In this document: positions 8,840-17,372 of the stretch, one piece after another
Numbering within the stretch: position 1 is the stretch's first letter
Layout of the letters: each line of letters opens with the position of its first letter
From: Nocardia aurantiaca
Lineage (GTDB): Bacteria > Actinomycetota > Actinomycetes > Mycobacteriales > Mycobacteriaceae
Length of the DNA: 64,000 nt
NCBI RefSeq assembly: GCF_009708175.1
Contig: NZ_WMBB01000017.1
Span: forward strand, 92,805-156,804
Direction: 5' to 3'
The notes under the pieces: model-generated
What the model was told of the DNA's origin: nothing
Database searches by the model: none
The model's input: the letters and a program-made list of their open reading frames with translations, nothing else
Translations under genes and position numbers: made by a program

Positions 8840-9838
8840 GTGAAGGGGATCTTCGGGGGCGATGTCAACATCCAGCTGCGCACCGATCCAGCTGGTGCTT
8901 TCGTTGGAATTCGAGATGTGCTGGCCAAGGCCGACTTTCGGTTTGTCAACTTGGAAGGGCCGCTGTGCGGGCAAGGCCCGCTGATCCCGCACAAGCCGAA
9001 CTGGACGTACGCCGATCCCGCGATGGTGGATGCACTGACCTGGGCCGGCATCGATGTCGTCTCGTGCGCGAACAACGTGACCTTCCCGGCCTCGGCGGCG
9101 GTCGCGAGCTTGGAGGTGCTCGATCGGGCCGGGATTGCACACTGCGGTGCCGGACACGATCTCTCCGCAGCTCGCCGACCTGCGGTGGTACAGAGGGAGG
9201 GCAAGTCCGTTGCCTTCCTGGCGTATTCCTCGATCTGCTGGCCGTTCGAGCATGCGGCCACCGCGAGCAGGCCCGGCATTGTGCCCATGCGGGCGGTGAC
9301 CTCCTACATTCCTGACCCTCGGGTGGCCGAGGTTCCCGGAGCCGCTCCCACGGTGATCACCACACCCTTCAGCGACGAACTGGATGCACTGGTGGCCGAC
9401 GTCGAGAAGGCCCGCAACGAGAACGACCATGTTGTCGTCTCCGTGCATTGGGGCGTTCCCGGCACAGTCGTTGCCAACTACCAGTACACCGTTGCGCACG
9501 CAGCTGTCCGAGCAGGCGCCGACATCGTGATTGGGCACGGCCCACATTCGATTCAGCCGGTAGAGGTCTATCGAGGGCGGCCGATCTTCTACAGCCTGGG
9601 CAATCTCGTGTTCGACTGGCCGGTCATGCACAACCGCCACATGGAAGGGCTGCTGGTCGAATACGACTTCGACGGCACAGCCACGATCATCCCGACGGCT
9701 CGGGACGGGCACAACACCGCGCAAATTCTCGATGGGGCCGCCGCGATCGATGTTCTGCAGAACCTGGCAGCTATCTCGGCTCCCTTGGGTACCACCATCG
9801 CTGTTGATGGCAGCCGCGGAGTACTCCAGCTTTCGTAG
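8840..9838 (+). CDS. CapA family protein (poly-gamma-glutamate synthesis type)
   Basis: 332-residue CapA-like metallophosphoesterase-fold protein, related to a component of poly-gamma-glutamate capsule systems. GTG start at 8840. Family landmarks are GGDVNIQL at the N-terminus, FVNLEGPL, the SCANNV region (usually LANNH in CapA), and VSVHWG and IGHGPHSIQPVE near the end followed by YSLGNLVFD. There is no signal peptide, and no capB, capC or capE nearby, so a stand-alone phosphatase/hydrolase or small-molecule-ligase partner role is as likely as capsule formation. Confidence 0.9.
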   Translation: MKGIFGGDVNIQLRTDPAGAFVGIRDVLAKADFRFVNLEGPLCGQGPLIPHKPNWTYADPAMVDALTWAGIDVVSCANNVTFPASAAVASLEVLDRAGIAHCGAGHDLSAARRPAVVQREGKSVAFLAYSSICWPFEHAATASRPGIVPMRAVTSYIPDPRVAEVPGAAPTVITTPFSDELDALVADVEKARNENDHVVVSVHWGVPGTVVANYQYTVAHAAVRAGADIVIGHGPHSIQPVEVYRGRPIFYSLGNLVFDWPVMHNRHMEGLLVEYDFDGTATIIPTARDGHNTAQILDGAAAIDVLQNLAAISAPLGTTIAVDGSRGVLQLS

Positions 9839-9860
9839 CCGCCCTATCCGAGCTGGACAA

Positions 9861-9890
9861 CCGAACGCACTCTTTTGCCGCTGATTGCTT
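9861..9890. repeat. Partial copy of the dispersed GAAC...TGCCG repeat
   Basis: Contains CGAACGCACTCTTTTGCCGC, differing by two bases from the box at 21767 and found again at 10636. It sits between the CapA gene and the PNPOx gene. Confidence 0.6.
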
Positions 9891-10048
9891 GATCTGACGT
9901 AACCAGGGCGTCCCGACCACATGTCGGGCCGCAGCGTAAGGAGGTTCGCTCGCCGCGTTCCGCGTTCTCACTTCAGGTGAGTTTTAACTCTGGTGGATGG
10001 ACATGACGCCGTTAGGCTGAGCAAGTAACACGACTGGGAGGGGAGCCC

Positions 10049-10627
10049 ATGGCCAAGCAGTTCTCGCATCTGGATGGCCCCTTGCGGCAGTTCATCGAAG
10101 CGCAAGCGATGTTCTTCGTCGCCACTGCACCTTCACAGGGCGGACGGGTCAATCTGTCGCCCAAGGGATATCAGGACACCTTTGCAGTACTCGACGATCA
10201 CACCGTCGCTTACCTCGATCTGTTCGGCAGCGGCGTGGAGACGATCTCGCACCTGCGCGAGAACGGCCGCATCACGATCATGTTCTGCTCGTTCAGCCGC
10301 AACTCTCGGATCCTGCGACTGTTCGGCTCAGGGCGCGTAGTACGACCCGATGACCCGGAATTCATAGACCTACGAACGAATTTCGGACTCACCCATCCGG
10401 GTATCCGCGCAGTCATCGTCGTCCACCTCGAGCGCATCGCCGACGCGTGTGGATACTCCGTCCCGTATTACGAGCTCATCGGCGAACGGCCGGTCCTCGA
10501 CACCCACCACGCCAGACAGCCCGAAGAGAAATTCGCGGGACGGATCGCCGGAGACAACGGACGCAGCATCGACGGCCTCCCCGCACTGGATCCAGATCAT
10601 CCGGTGCCATCCCACGTGCGCCGCTAG
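10049..10627 (+). CDS. Pyridoxamine 5'-phosphate oxidase-like flavin-binding protein
   Basis: 192 residues with a split-barrel flavin-binding fold. Seen: AMFFVATAPSQGGRVNLSPKG at residues 19-39, YLDLFGSGVETISHLRENGRITIMFC and a long acidic C-terminal tail. This matches the PNPOx-like group that binds FMN or F420 and reduces small molecules; it is not the vitamin B6 enzyme itself. A strong ribosome site (GGGAGGGGAG) precedes the ATG. Monocistronic, with a repeat copy on each side, suggesting it arrived with the accessory DNA. Confidence 0.88.
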   Translation: MAKQFSHLDGPLRQFIEAQAMFFVATAPSQGGRVNLSPKGYQDTFAVLDDHTVAYLDLFGSGVETISHLRENGRITIMFCSFSRNSRILRLFGSGRVVRPDDPEFIDLRTNFGLTHPGIRAVIVVHLERIADACGYSVPYYELIGERPVLDTHHARQPEEKFAGRIAGDNGRSIDGLPALDPDHPVPSHVRR

Positions 10628-10631
10628 AGGC

Positions 10632-10806
10632 TGTCGGAACGCACTATTCTGCCGCTGATCGCTCGCCACGAAGTCGCCGACCAGTGTCGGTAAACGATCG
10701 TCTGCCGACAAACTCGACACTCATCCCGAAAATTGCCCGAATCGCGTCGGAATGCCGTGTCGGAAATCAACGCCGGAAAACCCTGCCGTCGAGTAGTTTT
10801 CGACAT
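10632..10806. promoter_or_regulatory. Probable res/regulatory region of the intact serine recombinase
   Basis: Holds a copy of the dispersed box (from 10635) and an inverted pair TGTCGG (10685-10690) ... CCGACA (10705-10710) spanning 26 bases, a further TGTCGGAA upstream of the gene, and GTCGA...TCGAC next to the start. The position directly upstream of a resolvase gene and the dyads fit recombination subsites; assignment is by inference. Confidence 0.5.
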
Positions 10807-11421
10807 ATGTTGATCGGCTACGCCCGGGTCTCCACCCCCGACCAGAATCCCGACCACCAAACCGACGCCTTGCGCGCGGCCGGGGTGGCCGAGCGCGACA
10901 TCCATCTCGACATCGCCAGCGGCGCGAAATCCTCGCGCCCGCGCTTCGATCTGGTGATGCAGCTGCTGCGCGAGGGCGACACCTTGGTCGTCACCCGCCT
11001 GGACCGGTTGGGGCGCTCGCTGCAGCATCTGGTGAATCTCGGTGCCGAACTACGGGATCGGGGCGTGGGGTTGCATGTGATCGAGCAGGGCATCAACACC
11101 GCCACCGCCGAAGGGCGCGCGATGTTCGGGATGCTGGCCGTGCTCGCCGAATACCAGCGCGAGCTGATCCTGGCCAACACCGCCGACGGCCTGGCGGCCG
11201 CGCGTGCCCGCGGCCGCGTGGGCGGGCGCCGGCCGAAACTGACCGCCGACCAAGCCAAGCTCGCCCAGCGCCTCTACGACGAGGGCGGCCACACCGTCGC
11301 CCAGATCGCCGACATGCTCGGGGTCAAACGCGGCACCCTCTACGGCCACCTCGACAAAGCGAGCGTCGGTACCCGGCCCCGCTCCGGGCCCACCGAGCTC
11401 CCGGCGGCCGCCTCGGCGTGA
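10807..11421 (+). CDS. Serine recombinase (Tn3/TniR-type resolvase)
   Basis: 204-residue small serine recombinase, complete. The N-terminus MLIGYARVST carries catalytic Ser9; VTRLDRLGRSLQHLV, then GRAMFGMLAVLAEYQRELI (long helix E) and a C-terminal HTH (HTVAQIADMLGVKRGTLYGHL) are all present. ATG 10807 is used because the family motif begins there; upstream in-frame codons have no homologous sequence. It converges on tniQ with about 50 bases between, so it is probably the co-integrate resolvase of the tni element. Confidence 0.94.
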   Translation: MLIGYARVSTPDQNPDHQTDALRAAGVAERDIHLDIASGAKSSRPRFDLVMQLLREGDTLVVTRLDRLGRSLQHLVNLGAELRDRGVGLHVIEQGINTATAEGRAMFGMLAVLAEYQRELILANTADGLAAARARGRVGGRRPKLTADQAKLAQRLYDEGGHTVAQIADMLGVKRGTLYGHLDKASVGTRPRSGPTELPAAASA

Positions 11422-11471
11422 CACCTGGTACCGCCAGATCCCTTGTCTTGGTGTTTCGTCGACGGGTGGGC

Positions 11472-12833
11472 TCATCGGTTCAGGCGGGCACATAGTTGCA
11501 CGAGGTCGTCGGGGCTAAACAGCTGCGCGGCCGGGCCGTGGAGTCCGCGTCGTTCGCGGGTGAAATCGGTGAGCGCGGAGTCGATTTCGGCGGATTCATA
11601 GCCGTAGAGAGCCAGCAGGCGTTCGATCTCGGTGCGGGTCTGCACGAAATGGGGCGGCATGCCGGTGGCGATGAGCAGTTCGCGTTCCCGGTCGAAGTTG
11701 GCCGGGCTCGGGTCGTTGTGGATCAGGAATCCCAGCACTTGGCGGGCGGTCTCGGCGTCGGTGCGCACCGCGTCCTCGAGTTCGGCGACCAGGACCGCGA
11801 ATTCGACCGGCCGACGCAGGTCAGCGAGGCCAGGGGGCCGAGGTCGCGACGGTCTGGGCTGGTAGGGCACATCGCCGGGGTAGACCTGCTCGGGTCCGGG
11901 CGCAGTCAGCAGAGCACCGAGGGTGCCGCGCGGGTGCAGGCGCCCGCGTGCGGCCAGGTCCACGACGAGCGCGGCGGCGGTCAGCAGGTCATGTTGCCGC
12001 TGCCAGGGCAACCATTCGTAGGGCTGCCAGATCCGCAGGCCAGCACGGTAAGTCAGGTCGGCGGCCTCCCAGACGTGGGTGAGCGTGGCCGCGGAGTGCT
12101 TGCGCAGGGCCGCGGTGGACAAGGTGAGCTCGTCGAGCAGACAGCGCAGCAGGCGAAACCACACCCCCGCGTGCACGCGCCGTCCCGGCAGGGCGACCAT
12201 CCCCGTGGTGAGGGCCTGGTGGGTGTAGTTGTCCAGTGCAGCAACGGGTTCGCCGATCGGTTCCGTTACGACGGCGGTCTCCGACAGCTCGGCGTGCAAC
12301 CGTTCCTCCGGCGAGAGCAGCCGTGTGTGGTGGATCGTGCAGCCGATGGTCAGCGGCAGATCCCACGTCCAGGACCAGCGCGGTACGGGTGCGGCCGTGC
12401 ACAGCGGGCAGGATCGGCGCAGCCGGGTCGCGGGAATCCACGGCCCCCGCCAGGCCCGTCGCCGCGTCACCTCGAAATGCGGGGCCTCGCCCGGCGCGAG
12501 CAGCACCGAGTCCTGACGCACATAGGTATAGAACGCCTCCTCTCCGTCGCGGGCGGGCAGCGGGAACCGGTCGAACAGCCACGGCACCTGCCCCGGCAAC
12601 GTCATCGCCCGCAACCGCCCGACCTCGACTCCGCTGGCCTGCGACAACGCGGGGAAGATCTCCGGCGGTGGGTCCTCGTCCAGGTCCGAAACTGCCTTGA
12701 CCACACCGAGATTCGGGCCCAACAGCTCGGTCACCGGCACCTCGTAGAGGCGCCCGAGACGTTCCAGCCACGACGACAGCGACTCCAGCTCACCCGGCGG
12801 CGGGTGCACCGGCCACCGGGCCGGTGCGCTCAT
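11472..12833 (-). CDS. tniQ: TniQ family transposition protein
   Basis: 453 residues. TniQ/TnsD-type proteins link the transposase complex to its target. The zinc-binding group is visible: SCPLC (C142, C145) and IGCTIHH (C165, H168). The N-terminus PGELESLSSWLERLGRLYEV is the typical TniQ opening. Start ATG 12833 overlaps the tniB stop (ATGA), so tniB and tniQ are translationally coupled. The C-terminal region (about residues 300-453) is longer than the shortest TniQ proteins and shows no second known domain. Confidence 0.9.
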   Translation of the reverse strand: MSAPARWPVHPPPGELESLSSWLERLGRLYEVPVTELLGPNLGVVKAVSDLDEDPPPEIFPALSQASGVEVGRLRAMTLPGQVPWLFDRFPLPARDGEEAFYTYVRQDSVLLAPGEAPHFEVTRRRAWRGPWIPATRLRRSCPLCTAAPVPRWSWTWDLPLTIGCTIHHTRLLSPEERLHAELSETAVVTEPIGEPVAALDNYTHQALTTGMVALPGRRVHAGVWFRLLRCLLDELTLSTAALRKHSAATLTHVWEAADLTYRAGLRIWQPYEWLPWQRQHDLLTAAALVVDLAARGRLHPRGTLGALLTAPGPEQVYPGDVPYQPRPSRPRPPGLADLRRPVEFAVLVAELEDAVRTDAETARQVLGFLIHNDPSPANFDRERELLIATGMPPHFVQTRTEIERLLALYGYESAEIDSALTDFTRERRGLHGPAAQLFSPDDLVQLCARLNR

Positions 12834-13741
12834 GCCAGTTCGCGTTCGAAGGCCCGCCGGCGCTCGGTTGGGCCCGCGTATCCGGCCAGCAGCAGGGTGC
12901 GCTGGTTGATCTCTTCCTCTCCGGACTCGATCGCCGCGACCGCGGCCGCGGTGAGCAGGGCGGCGAGCTCGCCGATCGTGCCCTCGCAGCGGGTCAGCAG
13001 ATAAGAGGCCATTTCCTCGGTCGCGATCGGCGAGGGCCGGCGCAGTGGGAACGCGGCCGCGAAGCTGGCCAGCAGCGCGCACGCCTCACCGCCGGGTTCC
13101 CATCGCGGCAGTGCGAAGGGCGCGAAGCGGTTCTCGAGCTGGTCGTCGGAGCGGATCGCCAGGTAGGCGTCGCGGATTCCCACGCCCACCAACGGGATCC
13201 GCAGGCTGTTGCCCAGGAACCGCAGCAGGTTCAAGAACTCGCGCTGGACGTTGCCACGCCCGCCGAGCACGTTGTGCAGCTCGTCGATGACCAGCATCCG
13301 CACCCCGCATGTGCGGCACAACCGCAGCACCAGCTGCTCGACATCGGCCAGCCGTGCTCCGCGTGGCCGCACCGGGGCGCCCATCGCCGACAACAGCGCC
13401 ACATAGAAGCGCAGCACGCTCGGCTCCGAGGGCATCTGCACCGTCAGCACCGGGATCTCCTCGCGCTCGTCGTGGGAGATCGCGGGGTGGTCGCGGCGGA
13501 ACTTCTCGATGATCATCGACTTGCCGTTGTTGGTCGGCCCGATCAGCAGCAGGTTCGGCATCCGCTGCTTGGACGGCATATCCAGCAGCTCGTCCAGGCG
13601 GGTCAGGGCCTCGCCGGCGCGGGTGTAGCCGATCCACCGGTCCGCCCGCACGTGCCGCACCCGCTCGACGGCCGGCAGCAGCGCGAGCGGCTGCGCCGAG
13701 GGATGCAGGTGCGACAAATCGACCGGTTCGCCGATCACCAT
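12830..13741 (-). CDS. tniB: TniB AAA+ ATPase, transposition regulator
   Basis: 303 residues, TnsC/IstB-like ATPase that recruits the transposase to target DNA. Walker A is LIGPTNNGKS (residues 67-75), Walker B MLVIDELHN (149-157). The start ATG 13741 lies inside the end of tniA, overlapping it by 7 bases. ATP-binding residues are all intact. Confidence 0.93.
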   Translation of the reverse strand: MVIGEPVDLSHLHPSAQPLALLPAVERVRHVRADRWIGYTRAGEALTRLDELLDMPSKQRMPNLLLIGPTNNGKSMIIEKFRRDHPAISHDEREEIPVLTVQMPSEPSVLRFYVALLSAMGAPVRPRGARLADVEQLVLRLCRTCGVRMLVIDELHNVLGGRGNVQREFLNLLRFLGNSLRIPLVGVGIRDAYLAIRSDDQLENRFAPFALPRWEPGGEACALLASFAAAFPLRRPSPIATEEMASYLLTRCEGTIGELAALLTAAAVAAIESGEEEINQRTLLLAGYAGPTERRRAFERELA

Positions 13742-15396
13742 TGCTCGATCACCTCGAACGGCCGCACCGCCGCCACCGGGCCGGTCTCGGCTGGCGGAGG
13801 CGGTGGCGCCGGGGCGCGGGTGCGTGCGCGAACCTGGCTGTGGCGCGCGGTGTTGCGGCGCGCGGCGCGGCTGGACTTGGTCGCGGTGTCGGTGATGGCC
13901 CGCATCTGCTCGACCATCGCGAACAGGGCGTTCTCGTCGATCTCGGCGCGGCCCTGCTCCCGCAGCCGCGCCACCGCGCTGCGGTGTTCCCACACGCTGA
14001 TCGCCGGACGCGACCAGGTGCGATACGGGATCTCGAGGTAGTCGCCGGTGTCGGGGTGCAGCGCCCAGATCCGGGAGATATCGCGCGGATCGCGCCGCAA
14101 CACGAACCTGCCAAGGCGCCCGCGCCTGGCGATCAACGGCCGCAGCACGTCGGCGTAGTACTGCACGTGATCGACGGTGAACCCGGTCCGGGTCAGGCTG
14201 CGGCGGATCACCGGCAGGAAGTCGACCACGAACGCCGTCTCGTTGGTCACCGTCACCGGGACGCCCTGAGCAGCGGCGCGTTCCACCCATACTCCCGCCG
14301 GGGTGCGCCCGCCCAAACCTTCGTGGGGTTGCCCGTGGTAGCAGGCCACCGCCAACGCCATCCATCGCTGCAATTCCCTCAGGGTGAGAACGGCTTTGGC
14401 GTCGCTGTCGTAGTCGCCACGCTCGCCGATGTTGGAGAAGGTGGTGCCGGGCAGCTCGTGCAGCATCGTCATCAGGGTGCCGATCAGCCGTTCCACCACC
14501 CCACCGAAATGCGGCTGCCCCGGCGGCCGGTAGTCGATGGTGATGCCGTGCTGCTCACAACCGCGGCGCAGGGCCTCGCTCTTGAACTCCGCGGCATTGT
14601 CGACATACAGCCCGGCGGGTTTGCCGCTCATCGGCCACGAAGCCTGCACGTCGAGGCGTTCGAGCCACGGGCGTTTGTCGATCGCCATGTGCGCCAAGCA
14701 CAATCCGACCGAGGTCGCCGACGGCGCCTCCAAGGTGACCACGAACCCCGGCACGCACCGTGTGGCCTCGTCGGTCGCCGCCGTCACATACGGGCGTCCG
14801 ATCGGCAGCCGGTGAAACTCGTCGACCACGATCACATCCGCAGGCGTGTGGTCGATCTGCACGCGCTCGAGCAGCCCCTCCACCGGCGCCGGCGCACCAC
14901 CGACGGCCCGCAGCGAGCGCGCTGCGTCGCGGCCCTGGCGCGCGGCGGTGGCCTTGACCGGCTCCAAGCGGCGGACCCGGCGGGTGACCGCCGCCCGTGA
15001 GGGAGCCCGTACTCCCGCGATCCGGCACTCGCGACCAATCTCGCGGCAGATCACCGCCACCGAACGCTTCTGCCTGCTCAGATACCGCGTGCGCAGCACC
15101 CGGCGCACGATCGCCTCCACTTCCTCCGGCAACCGAGCACCACCGCGGCCACCGGATGAACGGCGCGGCAACAGATCCGAGGCCACCCCTTCTCCCGCAC
15201 GCCAGCGCGCCACCATCGCATACACCTGCCGCTGCGTCACCCCCAGCTCCGCGGCTGCTCGATCTGCGGCCGCGAGGCTCACCTTGTCCGATGCCGCGAG
15301 AGGGCCGATCACCTGGGCGCGGCGTACCGCGATCTTCCAGCGCGTCTCGTCGGCGGTCAGAACACCGCGCTCCGGCAACGACGAATCCCCGACCAT
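13735..15396 (-). CDS. tniA: TniA transposase (Mu/retroviral-type DDE integrase)
   Basis: 553 residues. An HTH region lies at about 45-70 (AAELGVTQRQVYAMVARW). The DDE catalytic triad is present: D182 (QIDHTPAD), D266 (LYVDNAAEF) and E302 (GGVVERLIG), with 35 residues between the last two as expected. The beta-barrel Mu-C domain follows. The Pro/Ala-rich tail (APAPPPPPAETGP) ends inside tniB. ATG 15396 is used; further upstream in frame only the element's end sequence would be translated. The enzyme looks complete and potentially active. Confidence 0.94.
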   Translation of the reverse strand: MVGDSSLPERGVLTADETRWKIAVRRAQVIGPLAASDKVSLAAADRAAAELGVTQRQVYAMVARWRAGEGVASDLLPRRSSGGRGGARLPEEVEAIVRRVLRTRYLSRQKRSVAVICREIGRECRIAGVRAPSRAAVTRRVRRLEPVKATAARQGRDAARSLRAVGGAPAPVEGLLERVQIDHTPADVIVVDEFHRLPIGRPYVTAATDEATRCVPGFVVTLEAPSATSVGLCLAHMAIDKRPWLERLDVQASWPMSGKPAGLYVDNAAEFKSEALRRGCEQHGITIDYRPPGQPHFGGVVERLIGTLMTMLHELPGTTFSNIGERGDYDSDAKAVLTLRELQRWMALAVACYHGQPHEGLGGRTPAGVWVERAAAQGVPVTVTNETAFVVDFLPVIRRSLTRTGFTVDHVQYYADVLRPLIARRGRLGRFVLRRDPRDISRIWALHPDTGDYLEIPYRTWSRPAISVWEHRSAVARLREQGRAEIDENALFAMVEQMRAITDTATKSSRAARRNTARHSQVRARTRAPAPPPPPAETGPVAAVRPFEVIEQW

Positions 15397-15408
15397 CCCG
15401 CAACCCCC

Positions 15409-15538
15409 GTGCTGAAGACGAGTACGAGCTGAAAGAACCGTACCGCCGAGGAGTTCGAGACACACCGATGATTCACAGTCCCGTTCAGCTGCAACAGAAT
15501 CCGCGCGCCAGCACTGAACAGGACTTCGAACAGTGACA
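15409..15538. repeat. Right end of the tni element with spaced transposase-binding-like motifs
   Basis: Four similar short motifs in the same orientation: GTGCTGAAGACG (15409), GAGCTGAAAGAA (15426), CAGCTGCAACAG (15486) and CAGCACTGAACAG (15509), then GAACAGTGACA ending at 15538. Multiple spaced binding sites and a terminal TGTC (reverse strand) are typical of Tn7/Tn5053 ends. The opposite end was not found. Confidence 0.55.
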
Positions 15539-17122
15539 CCGGGGCTCGATCGCCCGGAAGCCGTGCAGTTCGGGCGGATCCAGATGCTCGGCGCCACTGG
15601 AACAGTGTTGATGGCGATCAGCGCGCTGGGTGTGGGCGCCCAGCCGGTGCATCAGAACCCGGTGTCGGGAGTGCGGGTGACGGGATTGTTCGCGCGGATG
15701 CCGACATCCATGCTGGCAATGTGCATGATCGGCACGGTCGCGGTGGTGTTGGCCTGGCTGCTGCTGGGCAGATTCGTGGTCGGCGGCACCGGTAAGGCTC
15801 CCGCGCACCGAATCAGCCGCTCTCAGCTCGACCGCACTCTGTTGCTATGGGTCACTTCACTGATCATCGCCCCGCCGATGTTCTCCAACGACGTGTATTC
15901 CTATCTGGCACAAAGCGAAATCGCGCAGCGCGGCATGGACCCCTACGTGGTGGGTCCGGCAACCGGGCTCGGCCTGGACAATGTGCTCACCAACAACGTG
16001 CCCAACATCTGGCGTGAGACGCCCGCCCCATACGGCCCGCTGTTTCTCTGGATCGGCCGCGGGATCGCTGCGATCACCGGTGACAACATCCTGCTCGGGG
16101 TCTGGTCGCATCGGCTGCTCGAACTCGGCGGGATGGCGTTGATCGTGTGGGCGTTGCCGCGATTGGCGCGCCGCTGCGGGGTGGCGCCGGTGAGCGCATT
16201 GTGGCTCGGCGCGGCCAATCCGCTGGTGCTGTTCCATCTGGTCGCCGGGGTGCACAACGACACTCTGATGCTCGGACTCATGCTGGTCGGGCTGGAGTAC
16301 TGTCTGCGCGCGCTCCCCGCTGGCATTGGCATGGAGACGGGTTCACCTCCGTTGTTGGACAGGCGCGCCTGGGCGCTGCTGGGGTTCGGTGCAGTGCTCA
16401 TCACGCTCGCGGCCATGGTCAAGGCTCCGGCGATCATCGCGCTGGGGTTCGTCGGCATGGGGCTGGCTCGGCAGTGGGGCAGGCGCATCGGGCCTGTGAT
16501 TCGTGTCGCGATAGCGCTCGGTGTGATCGCCGCGCTGACCACCCTGTTGGTCTGCTGGGGTAGTGGCCTCGGTTTCGGCTGGATCTACACCCTCGGCACG
16601 GCCAATGCGGTACGCAGTTGGCTGTCGCTTCCGACGGCTCTGGGCATCATCACCGGGTTCGGCGGCGTACTCCTGGGTTTGGGTGATCACACCACCGCGT
16701 TGCTGAGCCTCACGCGCCCGCTCGCGATGGCGGCAGCCGCGTTCCTGAGCCTGCGCATGCTGGTGGCCACGTGGACCGGGCGCCTGCACCCGATCGGCGC
16801 GCTCGGCCTGTCGGTGGGTGCAATCGTGCTGCTGTCGTCTGTGGTGCAACCCTGGTATCTGCTGTGGGCGATCGCGCCGCTGGCCGCGTGGGCGACGAAG
16901 CCGGCGTTCCGAGGGCCGGCGGTGGCATTCTCTGTGGTAGTCGCAGTTTTGGAGATGCCACGCGGTGCCGAGTTCGCGATCTTTCAGATTGTCGAGGCTG
17001 CCTGCGCCGTCGTCTTCGTGTCAGTGCTGTTCATCGCGTTCACCCGTAATGCGTTGCCGTGGAGGTACCCGCCCGGTGATAGCTCCTCGGTCCCGAAGGC
17101 GCTACGCGCCGACGCAGCGTAA
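15533..17122 (+). CDS. mptB: MptB-type alpha-1,6-mannosyltransferase, probably 5'-trimmed
   Basis: Polytopic GT-C glycosyltransferase that uses polyprenyl-phosphomannose to extend lipomannan outside the plasma membrane. 529 residues with about 12 membrane helices. Seen: NDVYSYLAQSEIAQRGMDPY (GT-C acidic loop), PAPYGPLFLWI, HLVAGVHNDTLMLGLMLVGLE and VVQPWYLLWAIAPL. Known MptB proteins are somewhat longer at the N-terminus; here the first helix starts about residue 17. The GTG start at 15533 overlaps the end of the tni element, so the native start and promoter were probably lost or replaced by the insertion. Expression is therefore uncertain. Confidence 0.85.
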   Translation: MTPGLDRPEAVQFGRIQMLGATGTVLMAISALGVGAQPVHQNPVSGVRVTGLFARMPTSMLAMCMIGTVAVVLAWLLLGRFVVGGTGKAPAHRISRSQLDRTLLLWVTSLIIAPPMFSNDVYSYLAQSEIAQRGMDPYVVGPATGLGLDNVLTNNVPNIWRETPAPYGPLFLWIGRGIAAITGDNILLGVWSHRLLELGGMALIVWALPRLARRCGVAPVSALWLGAANPLVLFHLVAGVHNDTLMLGLMLVGLEYCLRALPAGIGMETGSPPLLDRRAWALLGFGAVLITLAAMVKAPAIIALGFVGMGLARQWGRRIGPVIRVAIALGVIAALTTLLVCWGSGLGFGWIYTLGTANAVRSWLSLPTALGIITGFGGVLLGLGDHTTALLSLTRPLAMAAAAFLSLRMLVATWTGRLHPIGALGLSVGAIVLLSSVVQPWYLLWAIAPLAAWATKPAFRGPAVAFSVVVAVLEMPRGAEFAIFQIVEAACAVVFVSVLFIAFTRNALPWRYPPGDSSSVPKALRADAA

Positions 17123-17164
17123 CGGCGCTGGTTCGCCTTCGCGTCGGTCGGGCCCGCTGGGGTT

Positions 17165-17240
17165 AGAACAGGGTGTCGCGTACTCGCGGCAGGCGGCAAC
17201 CGGTGGGGCCGAGCTGGGCGGGTTCGTGACACCTTGTTCT
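17165..17240. repeat. Spaced inverted repeat downstream of mptB
   Basis: AGAACAGGGTGTC (17165-17177) and GACACCTTGTTCT (17228-17240) pair over 13 bases with one mismatch, enclosing 50 bases. The loop is too long for a classic terminator; it may be a remnant of a small element or a protein-binding site. Confidence 0.6.
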
Positions 17241-17372
17241 GATCGTTCACGGAGCTGCCGCCGGCGCGAGGGAAGGCTCGCACCAGCGCGTTGGTTCCAC
17301 AGATTGCGCAGACCGGTCCGGCTGGGCGTCATCAGGCCCACTCATCTCAGATCCCCGTCCCACATGGTGAGC

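Larger units (their letters stand above)
10632..15538. mobile_element. Tn5053/Tn7-like transposition module (tniA-tniB-tniQ plus resolvase)
   Basis: Contains a DDE transposase, an AAA+ regulator and a TniQ protein on the minus strand with a convergent serine resolvase, the gene set of Tn402/Tn5053-type elements. The right boundary is placed at 15538, where the reverse strand begins TGTCAC, followed inward by four spaced copies of a CTGAA-type motif. The left boundary is not established; 10632 (TGTCGG) is only the outer limit of the resolvase region. No cargo gene lies between the transposition genes. Confidence 0.6.

Noticed and set aside
11416..11440. GTGACACC near the recombinase stop as the left end of the tni element
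   Set aside because: Same orientation as the right end rather than inverted, and no adjacent motif repeats.
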